A DNA stretch of 64,000 nt from the NCBI GenBank assembly GCA_902619165.1, contig CACNDI010000005.1, positions 62,001-126,000 of the forward strand. The letters are read 5' to 3'. The stretch comes from an uncultured Alphaproteobacteria bacterium. Lineage in GTDB: Bacteria; Pseudomonadota; Alphaproteobacteria; Rhodobacterales; Rhodobacteraceae. The notes under the pieces were generated by a model. It saw nothing but the letters and a program-made list of their open reading frames with translations. It searched no databases and was not told the origin of the DNA. This document shows, piece by piece, positions 1 to 9,284 of the stretch. A program made the position numbers and the translations under genes. The number at the start of each line of letters is the position of its first letter. Position 1 is the first letter of the stretch.

Positions 1-1
1 T

Positions 2-277
2 CTTTCAAAAAAATTGCTAGTTGTTAATGTGGCATGTTATAAAGCCGCCGCTTTACTTCCAAATGGAGAAAATGCTCATATTACTGTTAGAGGTGCCGAC
101 TGGTGGAAGGGAGTTTTCGATGTAATTTCAAGTAATTATAAAGATATTGAAGTATTTTTAATCTGTTCAAACACTTTTTCCTCAGGAGTAATTTTCAAAA
201 GTTTCAAGTTTGGTGATTGGGCGTTAACGGAGGGGTATACAACCAACATGAGTTTTCAAACTTTTCAACCAAGCTGA
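2..277 (+). CDS. Partial uncharacterized protein (3' end only; runs off left edge)
   Basis: Frame is open to position 2 (LSKKLLVVNVACYKAAALL...FQPS*); no family recognised. Confidence 0.5.
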   Translation, partial: LSKKLLVVNVACYKAAALLPNGENAHITVRGADWWKGVFDVISSNYKDIEVFLICSNTFSSGVIFKSFKFGDWALTEGYTTNMSFQTFQPS

Positions 278-385
278 TTTAAAAGATTTTTCGTTCAGGA
301 CAAAGTCTTTCATGTTTAATTTAACTTTTATGAAATTACAGCTTTTGTATGATAGTCTTATAAATAAATGGATTGGGAGCGTGTT

Positions 386-1204
386 ATGTCTGTAAGGGTT
401 GAAAAAAACAAAGGAGTGTGGACGATAATTCATTCTCGTCCCGAGAGTAGAAATGCAATGGATCCATCAAGTGCTGATCAGTTAACAGATGCTTTTTTGG
501 AATTTAATAATAGCAAAGATGGAAAAGTTGCAGTTTTTTGGGGCGAAGGAGGAGCTTTTTGTGCAGGATGGGATTTAAAATTTGCGTCAGCTTTGAATAA
601 AGATGACCCTTTGAAAGCGCTAGACATTGATTTAGATGAAAAGGTTTCAAAAGATAATAATTTGCTACCCAGAGGACCTATGGGTCCGAGTCGTCTTAAC
701 CTTAAAAAACCTGTGATTGGAGCAATAGCTGGACCAGCTGTAGCAGGTGGGATGGAATTAGCCTTATGGTGTGATTTCCGAGTAATGGAGGCATCCTCTT
801 ATCTTGGAGTATATTGTAGAAGGTGGGGAATACCCTTGATAGATGGAGGTACCATAAGGTTACCAAGAATTGTTGGGCGTGGCCGCGCTTTGGAAATTAT
901 TTTGACAGGACGGCAAGTTAAGGCAAAAGAGTGTTTGGCTTTGGGTCTTTGTGAATATATTGTCGAAAATGATCAATCCAGACAGAAAGCGGAGGAATTA
1001 GCACATCAGATTGCAAAGTTTCCTCAAATTTGCGTGCAGGCAGATAGAAGGTCAGTTTATGCTCAAGAAGGGCTTTCAATGATAGACGCGCTTAAGCAAG
1101 AATGGTTTAATGGGAAAAAAGCTTTATCAGAAGAGGGTTTAAATGGAGCTAAAAATTTCAAAAAAGGTTTTGGGAGGCATGGAGACTTCGACAAGCTGAG
1201 TTAA
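386..1204 (+). CDS. Enoyl-CoA hydratase/isomerase family protein
   Basis: Crotonase fold: SRPESRNAMD, GGAFCAGWDL, AGPAVAGGMELALWCDFRV. ORF opens at 368, but ATG at 386 follows a GGGAGCG SD-like sequence. Confidence 0.85.
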   Translation: MSVRVEKNKGVWTIIHSRPESRNAMDPSSADQLTDAFLEFNNSKDGKVAVFWGEGGAFCAGWDLKFASALNKDDPLKALDIDLDEKVSKDNNLLPRGPMGPSRLNLKKPVIGAIAGPAVAGGMELALWCDFRVMEASSYLGVYCRRWGIPLIDGGTIRLPRIVGRGRALEIILTGRQVKAKECLALGLCEYIVENDQSRQKAEELAHQIAKFPQICVQADRRSVYAQEGLSMIDALKQEWFNGKKALSEEGLNGAKNFKKGFGRHGDFDKLS

Positions 1205-1291
1205 GGAAAAAATATATAATTTTCTTAATTGCTAGAGATTAAAATTTTCTGATATATATCTTGTAATACATTAATAGGAGATTATCGAATT

Positions 1292-2416
1292 ATGGCGCTT
1301 TTACAGAATGTTGATCCAGACGGATTGTTTGAGTACTCTGTAGTATTTACAGACAGATCCTTAAATCATATGTCTCAAAACTTTCAGTTGGTGATGAGGA
1401 ATCTCTCTAAAAAACTAAAGCAAGTTTATGGGTCAGAAGGAGTAGCTCTTATTCCAGGTGGGGGTACGTTTGGAATGGAAGCGATAGCGAGGCAGTTTGC
1501 AAACGAACAAAATGTTCTTGTGATCAGAAATGGTTGGTTCAGTTTTCGCTGGAGTCAGATTTTTTCAAAGGGTAACATTACATCGGATGTTAAGGTTTTA
1601 AGCGCTTCACCAACTTTTGCAAATTTTCAAGCACCTTTTAAACCCGTACCCCTTGATGAAATAACACAATTCATTCATGAAAGTAAACCGTCCGTTGTTT
1701 TTGCACCACATGTGGAAACTTCGGCTGGAATTATTCTGCCGGATGAATATCTAAAGGGCATATCAAATGCTGTTCATTCTTATGGTGGTATATTTGTTTT
1801 AGATTGCGTCGCTTCAGGCGCAGCGTGGGTCGATATGAAAACCACTGGAGTTGATGTTTTATTAACTGCTCCCCAAAAAGGGTGGTCGGCATCACCCTGT
1901 GCAGGTGTTGTCATGCTCAGCGAAAATGCAATTAACGTGATGGAGAAAACTGAAAGCTCAAGCTTTAGCTGTGATTTAAAGAAATGGTTTGGAATTATGA
2001 ATGCCTATGAAAATAACGGGCATGCATACCATACAACAATGCCTACTGACTCACTTGTAAAGTTTGAAAAAACAGTAAAGGAAACTGAGGATTTTGGTTT
2101 CGAAAATGCCAGAGATCAGCAAAATTACATCGGAAATTCAATTAGATCTTTGTTGGAAGGTAAGGGCTTTAAAAGCGTGGCAGCAGATGGGTTTAAGGCT
2201 ACAAGCGTTATAGTAAGTTATACAGAAAATGACTCGTTTCAAAATGGTAAGATATTTGCAGAGAATGGAATGCAAATAGCCGCAGGTGTACCTTTGGAGT
2301 GTGGTGAAGGGAACGATTTCAAGACTTTCAGGCTAGGTCTCTTTGGTTTAGATAAACTTAAAAATCCTGATAGAACAATCTCTAATTTCGAAGATGTATT
2401 AGAAAAAATTTGTTAG
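1292..2416 (+). CDS. Class V aminotransferase (alanine/serine-glyoxylate aminotransferase-like)
   Basis: PLP-lysine context LLTAPQKGWSASPCAGVV; fold-I class V pattern. Confidence 0.8.
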   Translation: MALLQNVDPDGLFEYSVVFTDRSLNHMSQNFQLVMRNLSKKLKQVYGSEGVALIPGGGTFGMEAIARQFANEQNVLVIRNGWFSFRWSQIFSKGNITSDVKVLSASPTFANFQAPFKPVPLDEITQFIHESKPSVVFAPHVETSAGIILPDEYLKGISNAVHSYGGIFVLDCVASGAAWVDMKTTGVDVLLTAPQKGWSASPCAGVVMLSENAINVMEKTESSSFSCDLKKWFGIMNAYENNGHAYHTTMPTDSLVKFEKTVKETEDFGFENARDQQNYIGNSIRSLLEGKGFKSVAADGFKATSVIVSYTENDSFQNGKIFAENGMQIAAGVPLECGEGNDFKTFRLGLFGLDKLKNPDRTISNFEDVLEKIC

Positions 2417-2427
2417 GCAAAATGATT

Positions 2428-2856
2428 TTATTCGTCTTTTTTGCCCTCGGAGGATGAAAAGGCCTCTCTCATTGATTTCATCACGCTGTCCATCCTGGGA
2501 TTACGATTGCAATCTGAAATCATAACCATTTCTTCCTCTGCTCTTTGAATTTCACCATCATATCTGAACTGAGGAAAATTTGGAGACATCCATAGCCTTA
2601 GTGGAGCATTTCTTTTGGTGCGTAAAACGGCAATTTTACCATAAAATGGCGTTTTTATTTTAGTGCTCTCATCCAGCACAACAAATGCATCATCCGTTAT
2701 TGAGCACTTATTTTCAAGAGAAACCCTCACTCTAATAACTTCTTCATCTTGAAATTCTTTAAAAACTTTGGGAAGCAGGAAAAATCCGCCCACGAATATA
2801 ATAACAATACAACCTAGAACGAACGAAACTTCTTTATATTTCATACTTCTTGCCAA
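2428..2856 (-). CDS. Uncharacterized single-TM membrane-anchored protein
   Basis: 142 aa with N-terminal TM segment (VSFVLGCIVIIFVGGFFLL); no family recognised. Confidence 0.6.
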   Translation of the reverse strand: MARSMKYKEVSFVLGCIVIIFVGGFFLLPKVFKEFQDEEVIRVRVSLENKCSITDDAFVVLDESTKIKTPFYGKIAVLRTKRNAPLRLWMSPNFPQFRYDGEIQRAEEEMVMISDCNRNPRMDSVMKSMREAFSSSEGKKDE

Positions 2857-3854
2857 CTTTTATTATACTGAGTTTTTAAGTCAGCCCAACAAGCCAACTT
2901 ATCTCCCCTTTTTTTCCTTGCAGCCTTAATTGCACTTCCTATCGCTTGAGTAATGCATAGAGCACTCAGCTGACATACTAGCATAAGATCTTTGTCCTTA
3001 CTATATATGGGCTCTGTTCCTGATGTAGCAGAAAAAATAATATCTCCATCAAAAGGGGTATGGCTAGGTTCAATTGCTCTAGCTATTCCTGAATGTGCAG
3101 CTGTTGCTATTCGGTTCAGGTCACTTTTATTAAAATTTATGTTTGTACAAACTATACCTAAAGTAGTAGCTTCACCTTTAAGAAGCTTAGTAGAGTTAAT
3201 TAAGGAGCTTATCGGAGGTTTTTTAAGATGCTCATTGTTCGCGCCATAAAAATCTGAGTAAAGAATGTTAGTTCCAGGAAAACAAGGAGATCCAACTGAA
3301 TTAACCGCTACAATGGCCCCCACTTTTACCCTATCATCGTAAAAAAAAGAAGCAGTTCCTAACCCGCCTTTGACAGCACTTGTAGTCGCTCCACAGCCTA
3401 CGCCTACGGAACCGATTTCAAATGTTTCAGAGACATTTAAAAAAGCATTTTCGCCAAGATCACGATAGGGATTTATTTTCCAATCTTTAAAGCCCCCATT
3501 TTTAAGATCAAAAAGAATTGCACTAGGCACGATAGGAACTTTAATCGATCCAGTATCAAAACCACGGTTCCTATTTTTTAGACAATCCATCACCCCGCTG
3601 GAAGCATCTAAACCGAATGCAGATCCTCCAGCGAGTACAATTCCATCAATATTATCGACTATTTTATCTGGTGATAATAAATCTGTTTCTTTTGTACCGG
3701 GTGCTCCTCCCAAAATACTAACGCTTGCTCTAAATGAAGTTGATCGTGTTAAAACGGTTACCCCAGACTTTAACTTATCATCATGAGCGTTGCCGACTAG
3801 GAAACCATCAATATCAGTGATCGAATTTGAGGGGCCATCAAAAAGCTTTGTCAT
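2841..3854 (-). CDS. P1 family peptidase (DmpA/S58-like)
   Basis: GGSAFGLDASSGVMDCL and VGCGATTSAVKGGLGTASF typical of P1/DmpA peptidases. Confidence 0.8.
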   Translation of the reverse strand: MTKLFDGPSNSITDIDGFLVGNAHDDKLKSGVTVLTRSTSFRASVSILGGAPGTKETDLLSPDKIVDNIDGIVLAGGSAFGLDASSGVMDCLKNRNRGFDTGSIKVPIVPSAILFDLKNGGFKDWKINPYRDLGENAFLNVSETFEIGSVGVGCGATTSAVKGGLGTASFFYDDRVKVGAIVAVNSVGSPCFPGTNILYSDFYGANNEHLKKPPISSLINSTKLLKGEATTLGIVCTNINFNKSDLNRIATAAHSGIARAIEPSHTPFDGDIIFSATSGTEPIYSKDKDLMLVCQLSALCITQAIGSAIKAARKKRGDKLACWADLKTQYNKSWQEV

Positions 3855-3864
3855 TTGGATCTAT

Positions 3865-4605
3865 TTAAATTGTTCTCCCGCCATCAACCTCTAAATTAGC
3901 GCCTGTAATCATACTTGCCGAATCTGAACAGAGGAAAAGAGCTGCGTAAGCAATATCTTCAGGCATAGAAAATCGACCCAATGGAATAGTAGAAAGAAAT
4001 TTTCCTCTCATCTCAGGAGTATCTTCTCCCAAAAACGATTTCAGCAAAGGGGTTTCTCCAGCAACGGGGTTGATGACATTTACCCTTATCCCAAATGGGG
4101 CTAGTTCGACAGCCATAGTTTTCGATGCGAGAATCATCCACCCTTTTGATGAATTATACCAATTTAGATTCGGTCTTGGAGAAACACCTGCAGTACTTGC
4201 AATATTTAAAAATACACCACTTTTATTGTTTTTAAAATGGGGTACAAAATGCTTTGCTGTTAGGTAAACTGACTTGCAGTTTACATTAAATACTCTATCA
4301 AATTCTTCCTCTTCTATGGTCTCCATAGGTGCAGGTAGATGGGTTGTGCCTGCATTATTAACAACGATATCGACCTTTGCGTGTTCTTTAAAAATGTCGA
4401 TTTTCATTTGTTCGACGCTTTTTGCGTTTGATACATCTACTTCTAAAGCATATCCTCCTGTACCTTCAGCTACTTTGTGAGCACTATCGAGATCTATATC
4501 CGCAACAATGACTTTTGCTCCATTCTTTGCAAATAAATCAGCCATTGAAGCTCCAAATCCAGAACCTCCACCTGTTATAATTGCGGTTTTATCTTTTAGT
4601 TGCAT
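3865..4605 (-). CDS. SDR family oxidoreductase
   Basis: TGGGSGFGASMA, NNAGTTH, YNSSKGW, GANLEVDGG. ORF opens at 4620; ATG at 4605 (MQLKDKTAI) is more likely. Confidence 0.85.
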   Translation of the reverse strand: MQLKDKTAIITGGGSGFGASMADLFAKNGAKVIVADIDLDSAHKVAEGTGGYALEVDVSNAKSVEQMKIDIFKEHAKVDIVVNNAGTTHLPAPMETIEEEEFDRVFNVNCKSVYLTAKHFVPHFKNNKSGVFLNIASTAGVSPRPNLNWYNSSKGWMILASKTMAVELAPFGIRVNVINPVAGETPLLKSFLGEDTPEMRGKFLSTIPLGRFSMPEDIAYAALFLCSDSASMITGANLEVDGGRTI

Positions 4606-4735
4606 GATCAATCCCTTCATTTAAAATCTAACCAGTATTGTAATTTACTTTTACTTAAAAATAAAATTGAGATTTACTGTATACGTATTCTCATTAGTTA
4701 TTTACAAAATGCGAAATACAACTATTGGTTAATTT

Positions 4736-5593
4736 ATGAAAAACGATGTTGCTCGAGACATATCCTATGCTACCTCAGCCAATGGTTTAATGGGTCAATT
4801 ATTTATTCGATCTGTAGAAAATATTACTGGGAGGATTGGCTTAATAAAAAGAGCAAAGGACTATGACATAGAAGTTGCCAAAGGTCGCAATTTTTGGGAG
4901 GTAATAGTCGAGAGGTACAACATAAAAATAGATTTTATTGAGGGGTCTCTTGAAGATATACCTAAAAAAGGACCAGTAGTCATTGTCTCTAACCACCCAT
5001 TTGGTATTTTGGATGGGTTGCTCCTTGGATATATTTTATCCAAGACACGAAAAGATTTTAAAATAATTGCTAATAGAGTTTTTAGGAAAGCAAAAGATCT
5101 TGATGAGGTTATTCTTCCTATAAGTTTTGAAGAAAATAGAGATGGTAATCTTCAGAATATAAACACAAGAAATGAGGCAATTCGCTTTCTAAAGGGGGGT
5201 GGTATTGTTGGAATTTTTCCTGGTGGCACGGTGGCAACTTCAGCAAAGCTTTTTAGTCGTCCTTTAGATCCCTTTTGGAAAAGATTTACATCGAAACTTA
5301 TCTTGAAATCTGGTGCCACTGTCGTTCCAATTTTTTTTGGAGGTAGTAATAGTAGACTGTTTCAAATCGCAAGTCATATGAGCTATAATCTAAGAATGGC
5401 TCTTTTAATTCGAGAGTTTGGTAGGAAAGTTGATAGGAAGGTCGATGTTGCTATTGGAAAAAAAATAGGTTCAAAATATTTACAAAGATATTCTAAAGAT
5501 CTTGATGGTATGATGGAATATCTGAGAGTTCAGTCCTACTTGCTTTCAAATGATCCTAACCAAACATTTGAAAATGGTTTGTTTTTAGGATAA
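4736..5593 (+). CDS. Lysophospholipid/hemolysin-type acyltransferase (PlsC-like)
   Basis: SNHPFGILDGLLLG (NHx4D motif) and FPGGTVATS. Confidence 0.8.
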   Translation: MKNDVARDISYATSANGLMGQLFIRSVENITGRIGLIKRAKDYDIEVAKGRNFWEVIVERYNIKIDFIEGSLEDIPKKGPVVIVSNHPFGILDGLLLGYILSKTRKDFKIIANRVFRKAKDLDEVILPISFEENRDGNLQNINTRNEAIRFLKGGGIVGIFPGGTVATSAKLFSRPLDPFWKRFTSKLILKSGATVVPIFFGGSNSRLFQIASHMSYNLRMALLIREFGRKVDRKVDVAIGKKIGSKYLQRYSKDLDGMMEYLRVQSYLLSNDPNQTFENGLFLG

Positions 5594-5602
5594 TTTGATG
5601 CC

Positions 5603-6646
5603 ATGGCAAATAGTGTTAAAGATCTTATATCAGTTTCCATTGTTGGCGGTAGTGGTTATACCGGGGCAGAACTTATACGTCTTATTTCAAAACACCCTCA
5701 TTTCAAATTAAATCAAGTTGTAGCTAATAGAAACGCCGATAAAAAAATACAAGATATATTCCCTCACCTAAGGCATTTGAATTTACCAGATTTCATAAAC
5801 TTCGATCAAATGGATTTTGATAATGTAGATTTAATTTTTTGTGCTTTACCTCACGCAACAAGCCAGGAGATCATCGTAAAAATTCCTTATGGGAAAAAAA
5901 TTATTGACCTATCGGCAGATTTTAGATTGGAAAGCATCGAGGAATATGAAAGATGGTACGGAACAAAACATATTGCGAATTCTCTTCAAAAAAAAGCAGT
6001 TTATGGCTTAACAGAAATTTATAAAGAAAAAATAAAGAAAGGATCTTTGATTGCCTGCACTGGTTGTAATTCTGCTGCAACACTCTATCCTGTGCTCCCA
6101 CTCTTGAATGAGGGGATTATAAATTGTGATAATTTAACAATTAATCTAGGAGCGGGAGTATCGGGTGCTGGTAGAGATGCAAAGCAAAATATTATTCATT
6201 CAGAAGTTTCTGAAGGTGTAAAACCATATAATATTGGTAGACATAGGCATATTGCCGAATTAGAGCAAGAGTTTAAAAAAGTGACAAATAATAAAATTGA
6301 TATAACATTTATCCCACACTTATTGCCTCAAAATAGAGGAGTTCTTGTATCCATACCTATAGATTCACCTGCTTCCACAGTTCATAAAGCACTGGAAGAG
6401 TTTTACAGTAATGCACCTTTTATAATTATATTGCCAATTGATGAAATACCGGCCACCCAACATGTTAGAGGCTCAAATTTTTGCCATATTGGTGTTATTT
6501 CCGATCATAATAAAAATAGAAGTATCGTTATTTCAGTTCTAGATAACTTGATAAAGGGCTCTGCAGGCCAAGCTATTCAGAACGCTAATATAATGTTTGA
6601 CTTTGACGAGACATCTGGTCTATTGGAAAGCCCAATTTTTCCTTGA
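5603..6646 (+). CDS. argC: N-acetyl-gamma-glutamyl-phosphate reductase
   Basis: VGGSGYTGAELIRLI, ACTGCNSAATLYPVLPL, GAGVSGAGRDAK. Confidence 0.95.
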   Translation: MANSVKDLISVSIVGGSGYTGAELIRLISKHPHFKLNQVVANRNADKKIQDIFPHLRHLNLPDFINFDQMDFDNVDLIFCALPHATSQEIIVKIPYGKKIIDLSADFRLESIEEYERWYGTKHIANSLQKKAVYGLTEIYKEKIKKGSLIACTGCNSAATLYPVLPLLNEGIINCDNLTINLGAGVSGAGRDAKQNIIHSEVSEGVKPYNIGRHRHIAELEQEFKKVTNNKIDITFIPHLLPQNRGVLVSIPIDSPASTVHKALEEFYSNAPFIIILPIDEIPATQHVRGSNFCHIGVISDHNKNRSIVISVLDNLIKGSAGQAIQNANIMFDFDETSGLLESPIFP

Positions 6647-6647
6647 A

Positions 6648-7073
6648 ATGAGCAAATATAAAAAAAAGAAAATACGGATCATGTTTATTTCGTTCGGAAT
6701 GATTGTTTTAACAGTAACAACTCTCATATTGTTAAATGCATTTCGGTCAGGCATTGAATTTTATAAATCTCCCACACAACTACTTCAACTGAAAGATGAT
6801 ACAATTAATTTACGGGTTGGTGGTCTAGTGTTGAGAAATAGTATAAAAAATACAGGCGTCGACGTCTTATTTGTAATAACAGACGGTACTAACGAAGTTA
6901 AAGTTAAATATACTGGAGTATTACCTGACCTTTTTGCCGAAGGACGAGGAGTTATCGTTAGAGGTAAATTGAAAGAAAATGTTTTTATAGCGTCCCAAGT
7001 ATTAGCCAAGCATGACGAAAAATATATACCTCGTGAACTCCAAAAAACGTTGAATAGTGATTACTCCAACTAA
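6648..7073 (+). CDS. ccmE: Cytochrome c maturation protein CcmE (periplasmic heme chaperone)
   Basis: N-terminal TM, RVGGLV, KYTGVLPDLFAEGRGV and heme-binding LAKHDEKYIP. In-frame ATG at 6648 follows the argC stop. Confidence 0.9.
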   Translation: MSKYKKKKIRIMFISFGMIVLTVTTLILLNAFRSGIEFYKSPTQLLQLKDDTINLRVGGLVLRNSIKNTGVDVLFVITDGTNEVKVKYTGVLPDLFAEGRGVIVRGKLKENVFIASQVLAKHDEKYIPRELQKTLNSDYSN

Positions 7074-7076
7074 TTT

Positions 7077-8237
7077 TCAATTTTTTATAAAAAGTGATGA
7101 TAAAATTGTTGCGACTCCTACCAGAATAAGCATGCTAACCAATGCCATAATAGGATCACTATTTTCGATGTTCCAACCCAAAAAACCACTTGAGATTGCT
7201 GACGTAGTGACCATCAAAGCTGAACTTATACCAGAGGCACTTCCAGCTAAACTTGGAACTGCCTGAATAATCGCAGTATTTGCAACAGGCCATATTATTC
7301 CCGTTCCAAAAGCCATGATTATCATTGGCATAAAAAAAGCCAACTGATGTTCATATAAATTCGAAGTGAAAAATGATAGGGATGGTCCTATCATTAATAG
7401 TATCGACCCTAAAATTAAAAGCAGCCTCATAGAAAATCGGTTTACTAGTTTTCCAACAATTATGTTCCCTGGTACAAATCCTAAAGGCATTAAGGCGAGC
7501 AGCAATCCAATTTGTGATGGAGACAGGCCGTATACTTTTGCTGCAACAAAAGGGGCTCCTACAAAAAATATTCCAAATATTGAAAAACTGAATGCAGAGA
7601 CCAAAGTCGGAGGCCAAAAACTCATTGATGAAAGTAGTAACGGATAGGATTTTATTTGGTTTATCATGCTTTCTGATTTATTAAAGTTTGTTTCTTTCAG
7701 ATCAAAAATAATAAGAACAAAAAGAAAGAGACCCAGTGCTGTAAGAAAATTAAAAATTTGCATAGAGCCAAAATAATCAGAAATCAATCCTCCTAATAAG
7801 GGTCCTATAAGCGGCCCTATGGCCATTATGGTTGAAATATATCCAAACATAACAGTCGCCCTATTACCTTTATAAATATCTCCTACAATCACTCTGGCGA
7901 GTACCATTCCCGCAGCAGAAGAGGCTTGCAGAAATCGTAAAAAAAGGAATACATATATATTTTCAGAAAAATAAGATCCTAAAGAGGATAGTATGAATAT
8001 CATGAAAAAACCTATAGCAACAGGCCTCCGTCCAAAACGATCAGACAATGGACCGGCAATTAAATTGACGATTGCGGCACCAATTGAAAACGCAGAAACA
8101 CTGAGTTGAATAGTTCTATAATCACTCGAAAAAATTATTCCCAAATCTGGTAGGGCTGGAACTATAATTACTTGTGCTAAAATATATATTCCTGCTATAG
8201 CGGATAAAGTAATATTGGAAGGAGCTGCATAAGTCAT
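7077..8237 (-). CDS. MFS transporter, Bcr/CflA-type multidrug efflux
   Basis: 12-TM pattern; AGPLSDRFGRRPV motif A; RVIVGDIY. Confidence 0.85.
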   Translation of the reverse strand: MTYAAPSNITLSAIAGIYILAQVIIVPALPDLGIIFSSDYRTIQLSVSAFSIGAAIVNLIAGPLSDRFGRRPVAIGFFMIFILSSLGSYFSENIYVFLFLRFLQASSAAGMVLARVIVGDIYKGNRATVMFGYISTIMAIGPLIGPLLGGLISDYFGSMQIFNFLTALGLFLFVLIIFDLKETNFNKSESMINQIKSYPLLLSSMSFWPPTLVSAFSFSIFGIFFVGAPFVAAKVYGLSPSQIGLLLALMPLGFVPGNIIVGKLVNRFSMRLLLILGSILLMIGPSLSFFTSNLYEHQLAFFMPMIIMAFGTGIIWPVANTAIIQAVPSLAGSASGISSALMVTTSAISSGFLGWNIENSDPIMALVSMLILVGVATILSSLFIKN

Positions 8238-8306
8238 TTACAAAAGTTCTTTTTTTAAACTGTTCATTCGATAGCATATTATTGAGTGAAGTAAAGCTTT
8301 GATTGG

Positions 8307-9284
8307 CTAAAGACAGCCTATGAGCTTAGCTTTCTGAAGTGTTAGGTTGAGTATTGTGTCAATATAGGGGGTAGGGGAGCATGTTAACTCACCCAACTCT
8401 TTTACCGCTATGATAATTGAATCTATCTCAATCGGTTTACCTGCTTCTATATCTTGAAGCATAGAGGTTTTATGTGCCCCAACTTTTCTGGCTCCCTCAA
8501 TCCTCTTTTCAAGCGACATATTTATCTTTGCTCCTAATTCTTCAGCAATTATTTTCGCTTCAGTCATCATTGCTCTTACAATTGCCTCAGTCCCTTGGTC
8601 GTTACAAATTTGCTCCAAAGTAGCCCCTGTAAGAGCAGATATTGGATTGAAACTTAGATTTCCTATTAATTTCAACCATATTTCATCACGAATATTTTTT
8701 TGGATAGGTGCTCTGAACCCTGCTCTCTTTAATATGCCAGAGATGAATTTCAATCGATCACTTTCACTCCCTTCGGGTTCACCTAGACTAAATCTGTTTC
8801 CGGCAATATGCTTAATTGTTCCTGGTTTTACTATCTCACAAGCTGGGTATACAACTGATCCAACAATGTTATCTGGAGGTAAAATGGTATCGATGAGTAG
8901 ATTTGGGTCTAAGCACTTTATTTTATAATTTACATATCTATTATCTAATTTATGAAAATACCAGTGAGGAATTCCATTCATACAAGTAATTATTGTTGTA
9001 TCTTTCCCAATAAGAGGCTTCATCGCTTTAAGACTGGGTAAAAGTGCAGGTGATTTGATTGTTAGGAAAAGATAGTCCTGAACTCCTAATGAGTGGGGAT
9101 CATCAGTGCAAGCAACAATTGCGGTCTTTTCTTCTCCTGTTGGATCAATAAGAGTGAGACCATTTTTTTTCATAACCTCTAAATGCTGCCCTCGTGCAAT
9201 AATGCTCACCTTAATTCCAATCTGTTCTAAATTTACTGCTAAAAGACCCCCGATTGAACCACCCCCAAAGATACAAATTTTCAT
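8307..9284 (-). CDS. Ketopantoate reductase PanE/ApbA family protein
   Basis: FGGGSIGGLLAVNL Rossmann motif; IWLKLIGNLSFNPISALTGATL. Confidence 0.85.
   Translation of the reverse strand: MKICIFGGGSIGGLLAVNLEQIGIKVSIIARGQHLEVMKKNGLTLIDPTGEEKTAIVACTDDPHSLGVQDYLFLTIKSPALLPSLKAMKPLIGKDTTIITCMNGIPHWYFHKLDNRYVNYKIKCLDPNLLIDTILPPDNIVGSVVYPACEIVKPGTIKHIAGNRFSLGEPEGSESDRLKFISGILKRAGFRAPIQKNIRDEIWLKLIGNLSFNPISALTGATLEQICNDQGTEAIVRAMMTEAKIIAEELGAKINMSLEKRIEGARKVGAHKTSMLQDIEAGKPIEIDSIIIAVKELGELTCSPTPYIDTILNLTLQKAKLIGCL

Noticed and set aside
224-433. 69-aa minus-strand ORF near the left edge
   Set aside because: Overlaps the left partial CDS and the enoyl-CoA hydratase start; no coding character.
2416-2445. 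GGCAAAA/TTTTGCC hairpin between the convergent aminotransferase and hypothetical genes
   Set aside because: Short AT-rich stem with a 16-nt loop; too weak to call a terminator.
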